Of a stretch of DNA of 7,595 nucleotides, positions 1 to 6,546 are shown piece after piece. Origin of the DNA: Planctomycetota bacterium. GTDB taxonomy: Bacteria > Planctomycetota > Phycisphaerae > UBA1845. The position numbers and the translations under genes were made by a program. The notes under the pieces are model-generated. The model had not been told where the DNA came from. It did no database searches and worked only from the letters and a program-made list of their open reading frames with translations. How positions within the stretch are numbered: position 1 is the first letter of the stretch; each line of letters opens with the position of its first letter. The stretch lies in NCBI GenBank assembly GCA_022561415.1, contig JADFRH010000113.1, positions 1-7,595 of the forward strand, read 5' to 3'.

Positions 1-611
1 ATCTGAACGAGGTCGTCCGCGTCGCCGAGGACTACAAACCGCTCGACATTCAGGCGGCCGCCATGACCCTGGCGCTCTGTCGAGGCATTCGGCAGCGCTA
101 CCCCTCGTGGCGACACCTGATCGACGGCGACGGCGGCGACGAAAACCTCAAGGACTATCCCATCGAGGAGAATCCCGAGCTGACCATTCGCAGCGTGCTC
201 AACAATTCGATGCTTTACCACGAGGGGTGGGGCGTCGACTCGATCAAGCATTCGCTCGTCTACACCGGCGGTCTGAGTCGAGGATGCACGCGCACGTTCG
301 CGGCCACATCCCTCACGGGGTTCGAGAGCTTCAGCCCCTTCACCCAGCCCGACGTGATCGAGGTGGCCGAGGGCATCCCGTTCATCGAGCTGACCGATTG
401 GGATCACGATCGGCTCTACAAGCTCAAGGGCGAGGTCGTGGCCCGAGGCATCAAGGCCGTCACCGGCCTCTCCATGCCCGTGTTCGAGAAGAGACGCTTC
501 CAGCACGGCGCCGTCAAGGCCGACCGCTCCCGCAACCTGTTCCCAGAGTCTCCCCAGGCCTATCGCCGCATTTTCCAGACGGTCTTTGATGCAGAGCCCG
601 CACACGCTTGA
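1..611 (+). CDS. Asparagine synthase-like protein, C-terminal part (5' end outside window)
   Basis: The frame is open from the first complete codon (position 3) to TGA at 609-611, giving 202 residues without a start, so the gene begins upstream. The segment GDGGDEN followed by a DYP turn, encoded around 126-160, matches the conserved G(E/D)G(S/G)DE loop of the ATP-pyrophosphatase (synthase) domain of asparagine synthetases. A basic KRRFQHGA segment near the C-terminus resembles the late Lys/Arg-rich stretch of this fold. The SGGxDS PP-loop and any N-terminal glutaminase domain would lie upstream and cannot be judged. The family activates a carboxylate as an acyl-adenylate and forms an amide. 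Many members are not true asparagine synthetases but act in secondary metabolism. The next gene starts inside its 3' end, so the two are probably co-transcribed. An internal ATG at 63 is not the start, because conserved-looking sequence continues upstream of it. Family call fairly sure; substrate unknown. Confidence 0.8.
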   Translation, partial: LNEVVRVAEDYKPLDIQAAAMTLALCRGIRQRYPSWRHLIDGDGGDENLKDYPIEENPELTIRSVLNNSMLYHEGWGVDSIKHSLVYTGGLSRGCTRTFAATSLTGFESFSPFTQPDVIEVAEGIPFIELTDWDHDRLYKLKGEVVARGIKAVTGLSMPVFEKRRFQHGAVKADRSRNLFPESPQAYRRIFQTVFDAEPAHA

Positions 612-1626
612 CGACCATAGTGAAAAGTCGTTAGTGAAGAGTGAAGAGGAGCCGCCACGACTCTTCACTCTTCACTCTTCACTACCGACTCTTCATTACC
701 TCCTTGAAGACCGCTGGATACTCTCGAAGCGCGGAGCGCGAAACGCTGTCGATGCCTCGCGCCCCTACGCGACGCTCGTCGAGCCCGAGCGCACCGCCGA
801 GGGCACCATCGAGGACGTCGCCACGATTTTCATCACCAATCAGGAGTGCCCGTTTCGATGCCTGATGTGCGATCTGTGGAAGAACACGACCGAGGATCGT
901 GTGCCGGTCGGCTCCGTCGCGTCTCAGGTCGAGTGGGCACTGGGGCGGCTTCCCCCGGTGCCCCGGGTCAAGCTCTACAACTCTGGAAACTTCTTCGACG
1001 AGCAGGCGATATCCAGACAGGATCGCTCGCGCATCGTCGAACTGGTGGCCGGGCACCGCGCGGTCGTCGTTGAGTCTCACCCCCGACTCGTGGACGAGCG
1101 ATGTGCCGCGTTCGCCGACGCGCTTGCGCCCAAGCTCGAAGTGGCGATGGGTCTCGAAACGATCGATCCCAACGTGCTGCCCCGGCTGAACAAGCGCATG
1201 ACCCTCGAAGACTACGAATGCGCGACGCGATTCCTGACCGGCCACGGAATGGCCGTGCGGGCGTTCATACTTCTCCGCACGCCGTTTCAGTCCGAAGAGG
1301 AGGGTGTCGACTGGGCGCTGCGCTCCATCGAATACGCGTTCTCGATCGGTGTGAGCTGCTGCGCCGTCATACCGACCCGTGCGGGAAACGGTGCGATGGA
1401 GGCGTTGCAAGCAGGCGGTCTGTTTGAGCCACCGACGCTCCCATCCATCGAGCGGGTGCTCGAGCGGGGCATCGAAATGAATCAGGGCCGCGTTTTCATG
1501 GACCTCTGGGATCTCGAAAAGTTCCATAGCTGTACCGTGTGTGGTCCCGCGCGGAAGAAAAGGCTGTCCGAAATGAACCTTCAGCAAACGATTCTGCCGC
1601 CCGTCGAATGCGGGTGTAATGCATGA
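589..1626 (+). CDS. Radical SAM protein, RaSEA/Elp3-like, with C-terminal cysteine cluster
   Basis: This is a 345-residue protein when read from ATG 589, overlapping the upstream gene by 23 nt. The radical SAM CxxxCxxC motif is C87-P-F-R-C91-L-M-C94, which binds the 4Fe-4S cluster that cleaves S-adenosylmethionine. Further blocks (KLYNSGNFF, VVESHPRLV, a GLET segment followed by LNKRMT, and AFILLRTPF) resemble the archaeosine-synthase radical SAM partner RaSEA and its relatives. That resemblance is from memory and is an inference. Four more cysteines lie near the end: C315, C318, C341 and C343. The start is uncertain. TTG 586, ATG 589 and GTG 634 are possible, none with a good Shine-Dalgarno. 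No ATG, GTG or TTG codon was found in frame between GTG 634 and the apparently conserved segment beginning near 707. The first 35 or so residues are encoded by an inverted repeat and are probably not conserved. The stop overlaps the next start as ATGA. The substrate is unknown. Confidence 0.85.
   Translation: MQSPHTLDDHSEKSLVKSEEEPPRLFTLHSSLPTLHYLLEDRWILSKRGARNAVDASRPYATLVEPERTAEGTIEDVATIFITNQECPFRCLMCDLWKNTTEDRVPVGSVASQVEWALGRLPPVPRVKLYNSGNFFDEQAISRQDRSRIVELVAGHRAVVVESHPRLVDERCAAFADALAPKLEVAMGLETIDPNVLPRLNKRMTLEDYECATRFLTGHGMAVRAFILLRTPFQSEEEGVDWALRSIEYAFSIGVSCCAVIPTRAGNGAMEALQAGGLFEPPTLPSIERVLERGIEMNQGRVFMDLWDLEKFHSCTVCGPARKKRLSEMNLQQTILPPVECGCNA
619..697. repeat. Imperfect 30-bp inverted repeat built partly of 7-bp units
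   Basis: The left arm 619-648 and right arm 668-697 are reverse complements at 27 of 30 positions, around a 19-nt spacer. In RNA one mismatch becomes a G-U pair. The inner part is made of 7-bp units: two GTGAAGA units at 634-647, and three CTCTTCA units at 661-681 on the other side. An alternative register gives a perfect 16-bp stem (633-648 with 661-676) around a 12-nt loop. The element spans the end of the asparagine-synthase-like gene and the first codons of the radical SAM gene. It looks like a small dispersed palindromic or heptamer repeat of the kind scattered between genes in several bacterial phyla. Whether it is repeated elsewhere in this genome cannot be seen here. Confidence 0.85.
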
Positions 1627-3137
1627 GCAAGACCACCCTTGATGCGGACGTGGCCGTGATCGGTGCTGGGTTCGGGGGGAGTCTGACGGCGCTGCTGTGT
1701 GAGCGCATCGGTCTGTCGGTCGTGCTGATCGAACGCGGCGCCCATCCGCGCTTCACCATCGGGGAGTCGTCGACGCCCATGGCCGGCCTGATTCTGGCCG
1801 ATCTCGCCGAGCAATACAACCTCCCGCGCCTGGCGCCCCTGAGCAAGTATGGACTTTGGCAACGAACGTACCCCGAAGTCTGCTTTGGGCTGAAGCGAGG
1901 GTTCAGCTACTTTCATCACCAAGCCGGCGAGCGATTTGCTCCGCGATCCGATCACGCCAACGAGCTGTTGGTGACGGCCAGCCCAAACAACGAGCAGAGC
2001 GACACCCATTGGTTCCGCGCCGACGTCGATCATTTCTTCGTCCGCGAAGTCCGGTCGGCCGGGATTCCCTATTTCGACCGGACCGAGATTGAGCAAATGC
2101 GAGAAGGCGAGACATGGCACATCACCGCGCGGCGTGGCAGCGACCCGGTTGAGATCAAAGCGCGGTTCATCGTGGATGCCTCGGGCGTCGGAGGCGTGCT
2201 TCGCGAGGCGCTCGACCTCGACGACAGTCCGACCGGGATTCGGACAAACTCGCGGACCGTGTACGGGCACTTCGAGAACGTTCGGCTATGGCAGGACGTG
2301 TACGATGAGACGGCGCCGGGCGATCGGTCCACCGAACACCACCCCTTTCCGTGCGATGCGGCCGCCCTTCATCACATCTTCGATGGTGGATGGATGTGGG
2401 TGTTGCGATTCGACAACGGAATCACCAGCGCGGGGTTCGTCCTCGATGCGACGCGCGATCTTCTCGACCGGGATTGGGATACCATGACGGCTGACGACGC
2501 GTGGGCATCCTTGCTCGGTCGGTTTCCATCCATCGCCCGACAGTTTGAAAACGCCCACGCCGTCAGGCCGCTCACCAAGACGCGGCGCCAACAGCGAGCC
2601 TGTTCTCGAACGGCCGGCTCGAACTGGGCGATGCTTCCCTACACGGCCGGTTTCGTAGACCCGCTCCACAGCCCCGGCAACGCGTTCACACTGCTGGGCA
2701 TCGAACGCCTGATCCGAATCCTGTCGGACGGTTCGAATCCAAGCAACCGGGTCGACGCCCTGGCCCGCTACGAGCAGGCCTTGCGCCGCGACGTTGCCTT
2801 GCTCGACACGATCATTCACGGCTGCTTCGTTTCGTTCGCACATTTCGAGCTCATGAGCGCTTACGCGATGTTCTACTTCGCCGGCGCCCACACCGCTGAG
2901 CTGCGGCGGCGAGATGGCTCCGCCGGACCCGACGACGGATTCCTCCTGAGCCATGACCCCCGGTTCGTTTCGGCAGTCCGGCAGGGGTATGGCAGAGTGT
3001 GCGAGTTGGCAGGCTCGAACGAAGTGAGCTCGTCAGATTTGCGAGCGTTTCAGCAGGAAGTGGCCGACCTGATCGAGCCGTACAACCAGGCGGGCCTGTG
3101 CGATCCCACCAAACGAAACATGTATGATTGCACGTAG
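1623..3137 (+). CDS. FAD-dependent oxidoreductase, flavin-dependent halogenase-like
   Basis: This is a 504-residue flavoprotein. The N-terminal Rossmann motif is GAGFGG (14-19), with the ribose-binding acidic residue E37 at the end of the second strand. GESSTP (47-52) matches the GE(S/A)T(I/L)P-type motif of flavin-dependent halogenases. K75, in an SKYG context, sits where that family keeps its catalytic lysine. DASG (185-188) is the second FAD contact of the GR2/p-hydroxybenzoate-hydroxylase fold. W257-M-W259 resembles the halogenase WxWxIP signature but lacks its IP. DPLHSPG (346-352) resembles the DPLxSxG isoalloxazine-binding segment. No signal peptide is visible. The ATG overlaps the radical SAM stop (ATGA), so the two are probably translationally coupled. 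It could be a halogenase, a flavin hydroxylase or a geranylgeranyl-reductase-like enzyme. The superfamily is secure, while halogenation itself is inference. It is the last gene of the plus-strand unit. Confidence 0.85.
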   Translation: MSKTTLDADVAVIGAGFGGSLTALLCERIGLSVVLIERGAHPRFTIGESSTPMAGLILADLAEQYNLPRLAPLSKYGLWQRTYPEVCFGLKRGFSYFHHQAGERFAPRSDHANELLVTASPNNEQSDTHWFRADVDHFFVREVRSAGIPYFDRTEIEQMREGETWHITARRGSDPVEIKARFIVDASGVGGVLREALDLDDSPTGIRTNSRTVYGHFENVRLWQDVYDETAPGDRSTEHHPFPCDAAALHHIFDGGWMWVLRFDNGITSAGFVLDATRDLLDRDWDTMTADDAWASLLGRFPSIARQFENAHAVRPLTKTRRQQRACSRTAGSNWAMLPYTAGFVDPLHSPGNAFTLLGIERLIRILSDGSNPSNRVDALARYEQALRRDVALLDTIIHGCFVSFAHFELMSAYAMFYFAGAHTAELRRRDGSAGPDDGFLLSHDPRFVSAVRQGYGRVCELAGSNEVSSSDLRAFQQEVADLIEPYNQAGLCDPTKRNMYDCT

Positions 3138-3164
3138 CACTCCGGCAACGGCGGTTTGTCGGGT

Positions 3165-3198
3165 GGCATGGCCAAGCGAAGCGCCGCCATGTCTTCGC
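3165..3198. repeat. REP-like palindrome in the convergent intergenic gap
   Basis: GGCATGGC (3165-3172) pairs with GCCATGTC (3186-3193), giving 8 bp with one G-U pair and a 13-nt loop. A competing stem pairs GCGAAG (3176-3181) with CTTCGC (3193-3198). It fills much of the 63-bp gap between two converging genes. No T-run follows on either strand, so it is not a canonical intrinsic terminator, although it could stop or stabilise transcripts. The pattern recalls short palindromic intergenic repeats, but copy number cannot be judged here. Confidence 0.5.
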
Positions 3199-3200
3199 CG

Positions 3201-3452
3201 CTACGCTTCAGAGAGAAAGGCCCTCAGCTTCCGTTCGTCGACGCGATGCCGGAAGATTTCCTCGCCATTGAGGTGGACGACCGGAATGTCATTCTTATAG
3301 CTCTCGCACCATCGCTCGTTGCCCGGCGCGGTAATGTCGACCGATTCGAACTCGAAGGGTAACCTGGCCCGAACGCGCTCAACCACGTACATCGCGCCGT
3401 CACAGAGTGAGCAGTCCGGCTTCGTGAAAAACGTAACGCGGTTCCGCCTCAT
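3201..3452 (-). CDS. Glutaredoxin-like thiol-disulfide protein, 83 aa
   Basis: This is a small thioredoxin-fold protein. Strand 1 leads into a CxxC active site, C14-S-L-C17, in the context FFTKPDCSLCDGA. The cis-proline loop is IPVV with P57, and a short NGEE turn and final helix complete the minimal glutaredoxin-like fold. The length is typical of the glutaredoxin-like/DUF836 family. There is an extra cysteine, C49. The family reduces disulfides or senses thiols in the cytoplasm, and the partner here is unknown. The ATG at 3450-3452 overlaps the stop of the upstream dehydrogenase gene (ATGA), which argues for coupled translation. It is the last gene of the minus-strand operon and converges on the flavoprotein gene. 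Confidence 0.85.
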   Translation of the reverse strand: MRRNRVTFFTKPDCSLCDGAMYVVERVRARLPFEFESVDITAPGNERWCESYKNDIPVVHLNGEEIFRHRVDERKLRAFLSEA

Positions 3453-4573
3453 CGCTGGGGCACGACCAGAGCCTTGACGATTTTGCCGGCGGCGACGTCG
3501 TCAAGGGCTTCGTTGACTCTTCCCAGCGGGTATCGCTCCGGCACCAGCGTCGACCACAGCTTGGCCGCCGTCGGCCTGCGCAGGAGGTCCACGCTCCGAT
3601 GAAAGTGAGAATAGTCCGAGCCCCAGCAGCCGCGGACGTCCAGATGTTTCTTGTTCAGGTCGAGATGGGGATTGAAGCTCGTTTCGCCGTGGTCGGTGTA
3701 CTGTCCGACGACCACGACCCGTCCGGCGTCGCGCGTCATGCGCATCGCCTGCGTCACGGCCGGCGGCGCGCCGGTACATTCGATCGTGACATCCGCGCCG
3801 CGTCCGCCGGTGAACTGACGCACCCATGCCGTGCGCTCGTCGTCGCTGTGCCGCGTAAACTCCAGCACCTCCGACGCTCCCATCTGTTTGGCCTGCGCGA
3901 GCCGCGCGTCCGGCGCCCCAATGCACAGTACGCGACCCGCCCCGCGCAGGGTCGATAGCGCGACGGCCGAGAGCCCCACAGGCCCGGAGCCGAGCACCAG
4001 CACCGTATCGCCGAACATGATGTCCGCCCGCTCCACCGCATGAAGCGCCGTCGGCAGCGAGCATCCACCGGCCATGAACAGCTCGCTTTCCACGCCCTCG
4101 AGCCGAATGCACTGCACGCCGGGTTTGATGTGAATGTGCTGAGCCCAGCCGCCGGTCAGGCCGTCTTCGATGCCGTACGTGATACCGTAGACCTTTCGGT
4201 GGGGGCACCGCGTCGACGCCTTCGCGATCGTGCAGTACCAACACCGCCCGCACGTGCGGTGGACGTCGAAAAACGTGACCCGGTCTCCCTCGGCAAACGC
4301 CACGCCGTTCACGTCGCGCAGCGTGCCGCGAATCTTCGCCAGGGTTCCGCAGGAGACGTGGCCGGGGATGATCGGGTAGGGCACGCCCGCCAGGCGCCCG
4401 TGTTGCAGATGCACATCCGTTCCGCACACCTCGCTCAGCTCGACCTCGAGAATCGCCGAGTCCGGCTCCAGGTCGGGCAGGGGCAGCTCACGCAATTCGC
4501 AGACGGCAGGGCTCTTTCCATCGGCGGAGGGCGCCGGCATGACCGCGGCCAGGGTCTTCGTGCGATCGCCCAT
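3449..4573 (-). CDS. Zinc-dependent alcohol dehydrogenase, medium-chain (MDR) family
   Basis: This 374-residue protein has the standard MDR layout. An N-terminal GroES-like catalytic domain carries the zinc ligands C50 (CGTD) and H72 (PGHV), with a probable third ligand C171 (GGCSLPTA). A structural-zinc loop follows, with C108, C111, C114 and C123. The Rossmann NAD(P) domain has GSGPVG at 195-200. Two oddities stand out. The usual GHE is GHV (V73 in place of the conserved Glu), and the last gap in the structural-zinc loop is one residue longer than in horse-liver alcohol dehydrogenase. The family oxidises alcohols or polyols, or reduces aldehydes, with NAD(P). The substrate cannot be told, though the protein resembles uncharacterised members more than classical ethanol or threonine dehydrogenases. 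The start is supported by a GGGGGAG Shine-Dalgarno about 8 nt upstream (4578-4587 region, minus strand). It begins 12 nt after aspS ends, so it is probably in the same operon. Confidence 0.9.
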   Translation of the reverse strand: MGDRTKTLAAVMPAPSADGKSPAVCELRELPLPDLEPDSAILEVELSEVCGTDVHLQHGRLAGVPYPIIPGHVSCGTLAKIRGTLRDVNGVAFAEGDRVTFFDVHRTCGRCWYCTIAKASTRCPHRKVYGITYGIEDGLTGGWAQHIHIKPGVQCIRLEGVESELFMAGGCSLPTALHAVERADIMFGDTVLVLGSGPVGLSAVALSTLRGAGRVLCIGAPDARLAQAKQMGASEVLEFTRHSDDERTAWVRQFTGGRGADVTIECTGAPPAVTQAMRMTRDAGRVVVVGQYTDHGETSFNPHLDLNKKHLDVRGCWGSDYSHFHRSVDLLRRPTAAKLWSTLVPERYPLGRVNEALDDVAAGKIVKALVVPQR

Positions 4574-4585
4574 CCATCGCTCCCC

Positions 4586-6376
4586 CTAATTTTCGGGCGC
4601 CTGCTTGATCGCCAGATTGAGTTCATCGAGCTGCGCGGTGGATACCGCCCCGGGCGCATCGGTCAGCGGGCAAACGGCCCGGGTCGTCTTGGGGAAGGCG
4701 ATCACCTCGCGCAGGCTCTGACTCCCCGCGAGCATCATCACCCAGCGGTCGAACCCAAAGGCGATGCCGCCATGCGGCGGGGCTCCGAATCGCAGCGCAT
4801 CGAGCAGGAACTTGAACTTGGCGTTCGCCTCTTCGGGGCCGATGCCGAGGAGACCGAACACTTTTTGCTGAACGTCCTGCTGATGGATACGAATGCTGCC
4901 GCCGGCCATCTCGGTTCCGTTCAGGACGAGGTCATACGCCTTCGCGCGAACGCTGCCGGGGTCGCTTTCGAGTTTCGGGAGATCGGCGTCAAGCGGCGCG
5001 GTAAACGGATGATGCGTGCTGTTCCAGCGCTTTTCCTCGTCGTCCCACACCACCAGTGGGAAGTCGACGACCCACAGCAGGTTCCACAGCCCCTCGGGGA
5101 TCAGATCGAGGATGTCGGCCAGTCGTGTTCGCGTGTAGTGGAGATACTTGGAGACGTCCGCGAAAGTCCCGGCCGCAAAGAAGATGGCGTCGCCGGGCTT
5201 CGCTCCGAGGATTTCGCAGAACTCGGCACACATCGGCTGGATGAACTTGGCGATACCCGTTGCGAACTCGGCGCCGCCGTCACCCTGATTCACCTTGACA
5301 TACGGCAGCCCGCCCGCGCCGATGCCCTTGACCTCTTCGGTGAGCCCGTCGAACACTTTGCGGGATTGAGAGGCCGCGCCGGGTGCGACGAGGCACTTCA
5401 CCACGCCGCCGGCCTTGATCGCCTCTTCAAAAATGCGAAACCCGCTCTTGCCGGCGAGCTCAGTCACGTCCAGTAGTTCCATCCCAAAGCGCGTGTCAGG
5501 CCGGTCGATGCCGAACCGCTCCATCGCCTCCCTCTCGCCCATGCGCGGAAACGGGAGCGTAATATCCATGTCCAGCGCGTCCTTGAAGATGCGTTTCACG
5601 CACGCCTCGACCTGTTCCATGACGTCGTCGGCCTGTACGAACGCCATTTCCATATCGAGTTGGGTGAACTCCGGCTGGCGGTCGGCCCGAAGATCCTCAT
5701 CGCGAAAGCACCGAACGATCTGAGCGTAGCGGTCAAATCCGCCGATCATGAGCAACTGTTTGAAAATCTGCGGCGACTGCGGCAGGGCGTAAAAGGAGCC
5801 CGGGCGAACGCGCGACGGAACAAGGTAGTCTCGGGCGCCCTCCGGCGTGGATTTTGTCAGAAAGGGCGTCTCGATCTCCACGAAGCCGTTCTCATGGAAA
5901 TACTCCCGAATGGCTCGCCCGACGCGATGCCGCAAGCGAAACATCTTCTGCACCTCGGGTCGGCGGAAGTGCAGGAACCGCGACTCGAGGCAGCGATCCT
6001 CGTTGGCGTCGAAGTCGTCGTTGATGGGGAAGGGCAGGGGGTCGGCCCGGCTCAGAACGTCGATCGCATCGACCTCGATCTCGATCTCGCCCGTCGCCAA
6101 CTTCGGATTGACCTGCGACCCGCGGCTGATGACGGTGCCCTCGACGGCGATCACGTCCTCAAAGTGCAACGAACTGGCCGTCTTGTGCAGTTCGGCGTTG
6201 CGATCGGGGTTGAACTGGAGTTGCACGAGCCCCGTGTGGTCACGCAGATCGACGAACACCAGCCCGCCGTGATTGCGGCTGCTGTGCATCCAGCCCGCAA
6301 GGCGGACCTGCTCTCCGGTGTGCGTACCGCGTAATTCGCCGCAGCGGTGGCTTCGTTTGTTGTAGGCAATCGGCAA
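4586..6376 (-). CDS. aspS: Aspartyl-tRNA synthetase (TTG start)
   Basis: This enzyme charges tRNA-Asp with aspartate in the cytoplasm (class II synthetase). The 596 residues fit the bacterial type (E. coli about 590). An N-terminal OB-fold anticodon domain includes the AGWMHSSRNHGGLVFVDLRD block. Class II motif 2, FRDEDLRADRQPEFTQ, begins near residue 224, and motif 3, GGIAFGFDR, lies at 536-544. Between them, at about 270-390, is the bacterial GAD insertion, and the end has the FPKTTRAVCPLTDAPG block. I chose TTG at 6376 because AGGAG lies at 6384-6388 on the minus strand, 7 nt upstream, and homology begins right after it. The longer reading from GTG 6481 would add 35 non-conserved residues. 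Whether it is discriminating or also charges tRNA-Asn cannot be decided from sequence alone. It is the first gene of a probable operon with the dehydrogenase and glutaredoxin-like genes. Confidence 0.97.
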   Translation of the reverse strand: MPIAYNKRSHRCGELRGTHTGEQVRLAGWMHSSRNHGGLVFVDLRDHTGLVQLQFNPDRNAELHKTASSLHFEDVIAVEGTVISRGSQVNPKLATGEIEIEVDAIDVLSRADPLPFPINDDFDANEDRCLESRFLHFRRPEVQKMFRLRHRVGRAIREYFHENGFVEIETPFLTKSTPEGARDYLVPSRVRPGSFYALPQSPQIFKQLLMIGGFDRYAQIVRCFRDEDLRADRQPEFTQLDMEMAFVQADDVMEQVEACVKRIFKDALDMDITLPFPRMGEREAMERFGIDRPDTRFGMELLDVTELAGKSGFRIFEEAIKAGGVVKCLVAPGAASQSRKVFDGLTEEVKGIGAGGLPYVKVNQGDGGAEFATGIAKFIQPMCAEFCEILGAKPGDAIFFAAGTFADVSKYLHYTRTRLADILDLIPEGLWNLLWVVDFPLVVWDDEEKRWNSTHHPFTAPLDADLPKLESDPGSVRAKAYDLVLNGTEMAGGSIRIHQQDVQQKVFGLLGIGPEEANAKFKFLLDALRFGAPPHGGIAFGFDRWVMMLAGSQSLREVIAFPKTTRAVCPLTDAPGAVSTAQLDELNLAIKQAPEN

Positions 6377-6383
6377 CGGAATT

Positions 6384-6388
6384 CTCCT
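6384..6388 (-). promoter_or_regulatory. Ribosome binding site deciding the aspS TTG start
   Basis: The minus strand reads ACAGGAGAATTCCG immediately before TTG 6376. AGGAG with a 7-nt spacer is close to ideal and is what selects this start over the upstream in-frame GTG 6481. Confidence 0.8.
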
Positions 6389-6433
6389 GTTCGGGCCACC
6401 GGCAAACCGGCTATGCCGGACGCTCGGGACGTT

Positions 6434-6462
6434 CTTGTAGGGGCAGACTCCGGGAAAATCAA
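6434..6462 (-). promoter_or_regulatory. Candidate sigma-70 promoter for aspS operon
   Basis: The minus strand has TTGATT (6457-6462) as a -35 box and TACAAG (6434-6439) as a -10 box, separated by exactly 17 nt, each matching 4 of 6 consensus bases. Transcription would start near 6427, giving a leader of about 50 nt that contains a CCGGC/GCCGG hairpin (6407-6419). I saw no T-box features. The assignment is by eye in high-GC DNA of an unknown host and is tentative. Confidence 0.35.
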
Positions 6463-6495
6463 TTCTCACCCTGACCGGCACGGCCGGCTTGCGGG

Positions 6496-6524
6496 TCGAC
6501 TTTGTGGCTGGTTTGTCCTATCAA
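6496..6524 (+). promoter_or_regulatory. Candidate promoter for the HAD hydrolase gene
   Basis: TCGACT (6496-6501) and TATCAA (6519-6524) are separated by 17 nt, each matching 4 of 6 bases of the -35 and -10 consensus. A start near 6531 would leave a leader of about 16 nt before ATG 6547. It faces away from the aspS promoter in the 170-bp divergent region. Weak evidence. Confidence 0.3.
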
Positions 6525-6546
6525 GACGAGTGTAGCGGTAAGACAC

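Noticed and set aside
633..683. CRISPR-like array
   Set aside because: The 7-bp units are contiguous and inverted about a loop, without unique spacers or nearby cas genes.
682..1587. Open minus-strand frame of 301 codons
   Set aside because: It is antisense to the radical SAM gene, which has clear catalytic motifs; the minus frame shows none.
3156..3362. Small plus-strand frame of 68 codons after the flavoprotein gene
   Set aside because: Most of it is antisense to the glutaredoxin-like gene with its intact CxxC motif, and it shows no domain of its own.
4040..5476. Open plus-strand frame of 478 codons
   Set aside because: It lies antisense to the dehydrogenase and aspS genes and crosses their junction, with low-complexity Arg/Gly/Ala-rich sequence and no family motif. 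It is a by-product of high-GC coding on the other strand.
5660..6334. Open plus-strand frame of 224 codons
   Set aside because: It lies wholly inside aspS on the opposite strand, and its sequence has no recognisable domain.
6377..6481. Longer aspS start at GTG 6481
   Set aside because: The extra 35 residues do not resemble synthetase N-termini, and the strong AGGAG sits just before TTG 6376. The extension would also place the candidate promoter inside the gene.
6502..6546. Earlier HAD start at TTG 6502
   Set aside because: The 15 added residues precede the usual short N-terminus before motif I and overlap the candidate promoter; ATG 6547 fits better.
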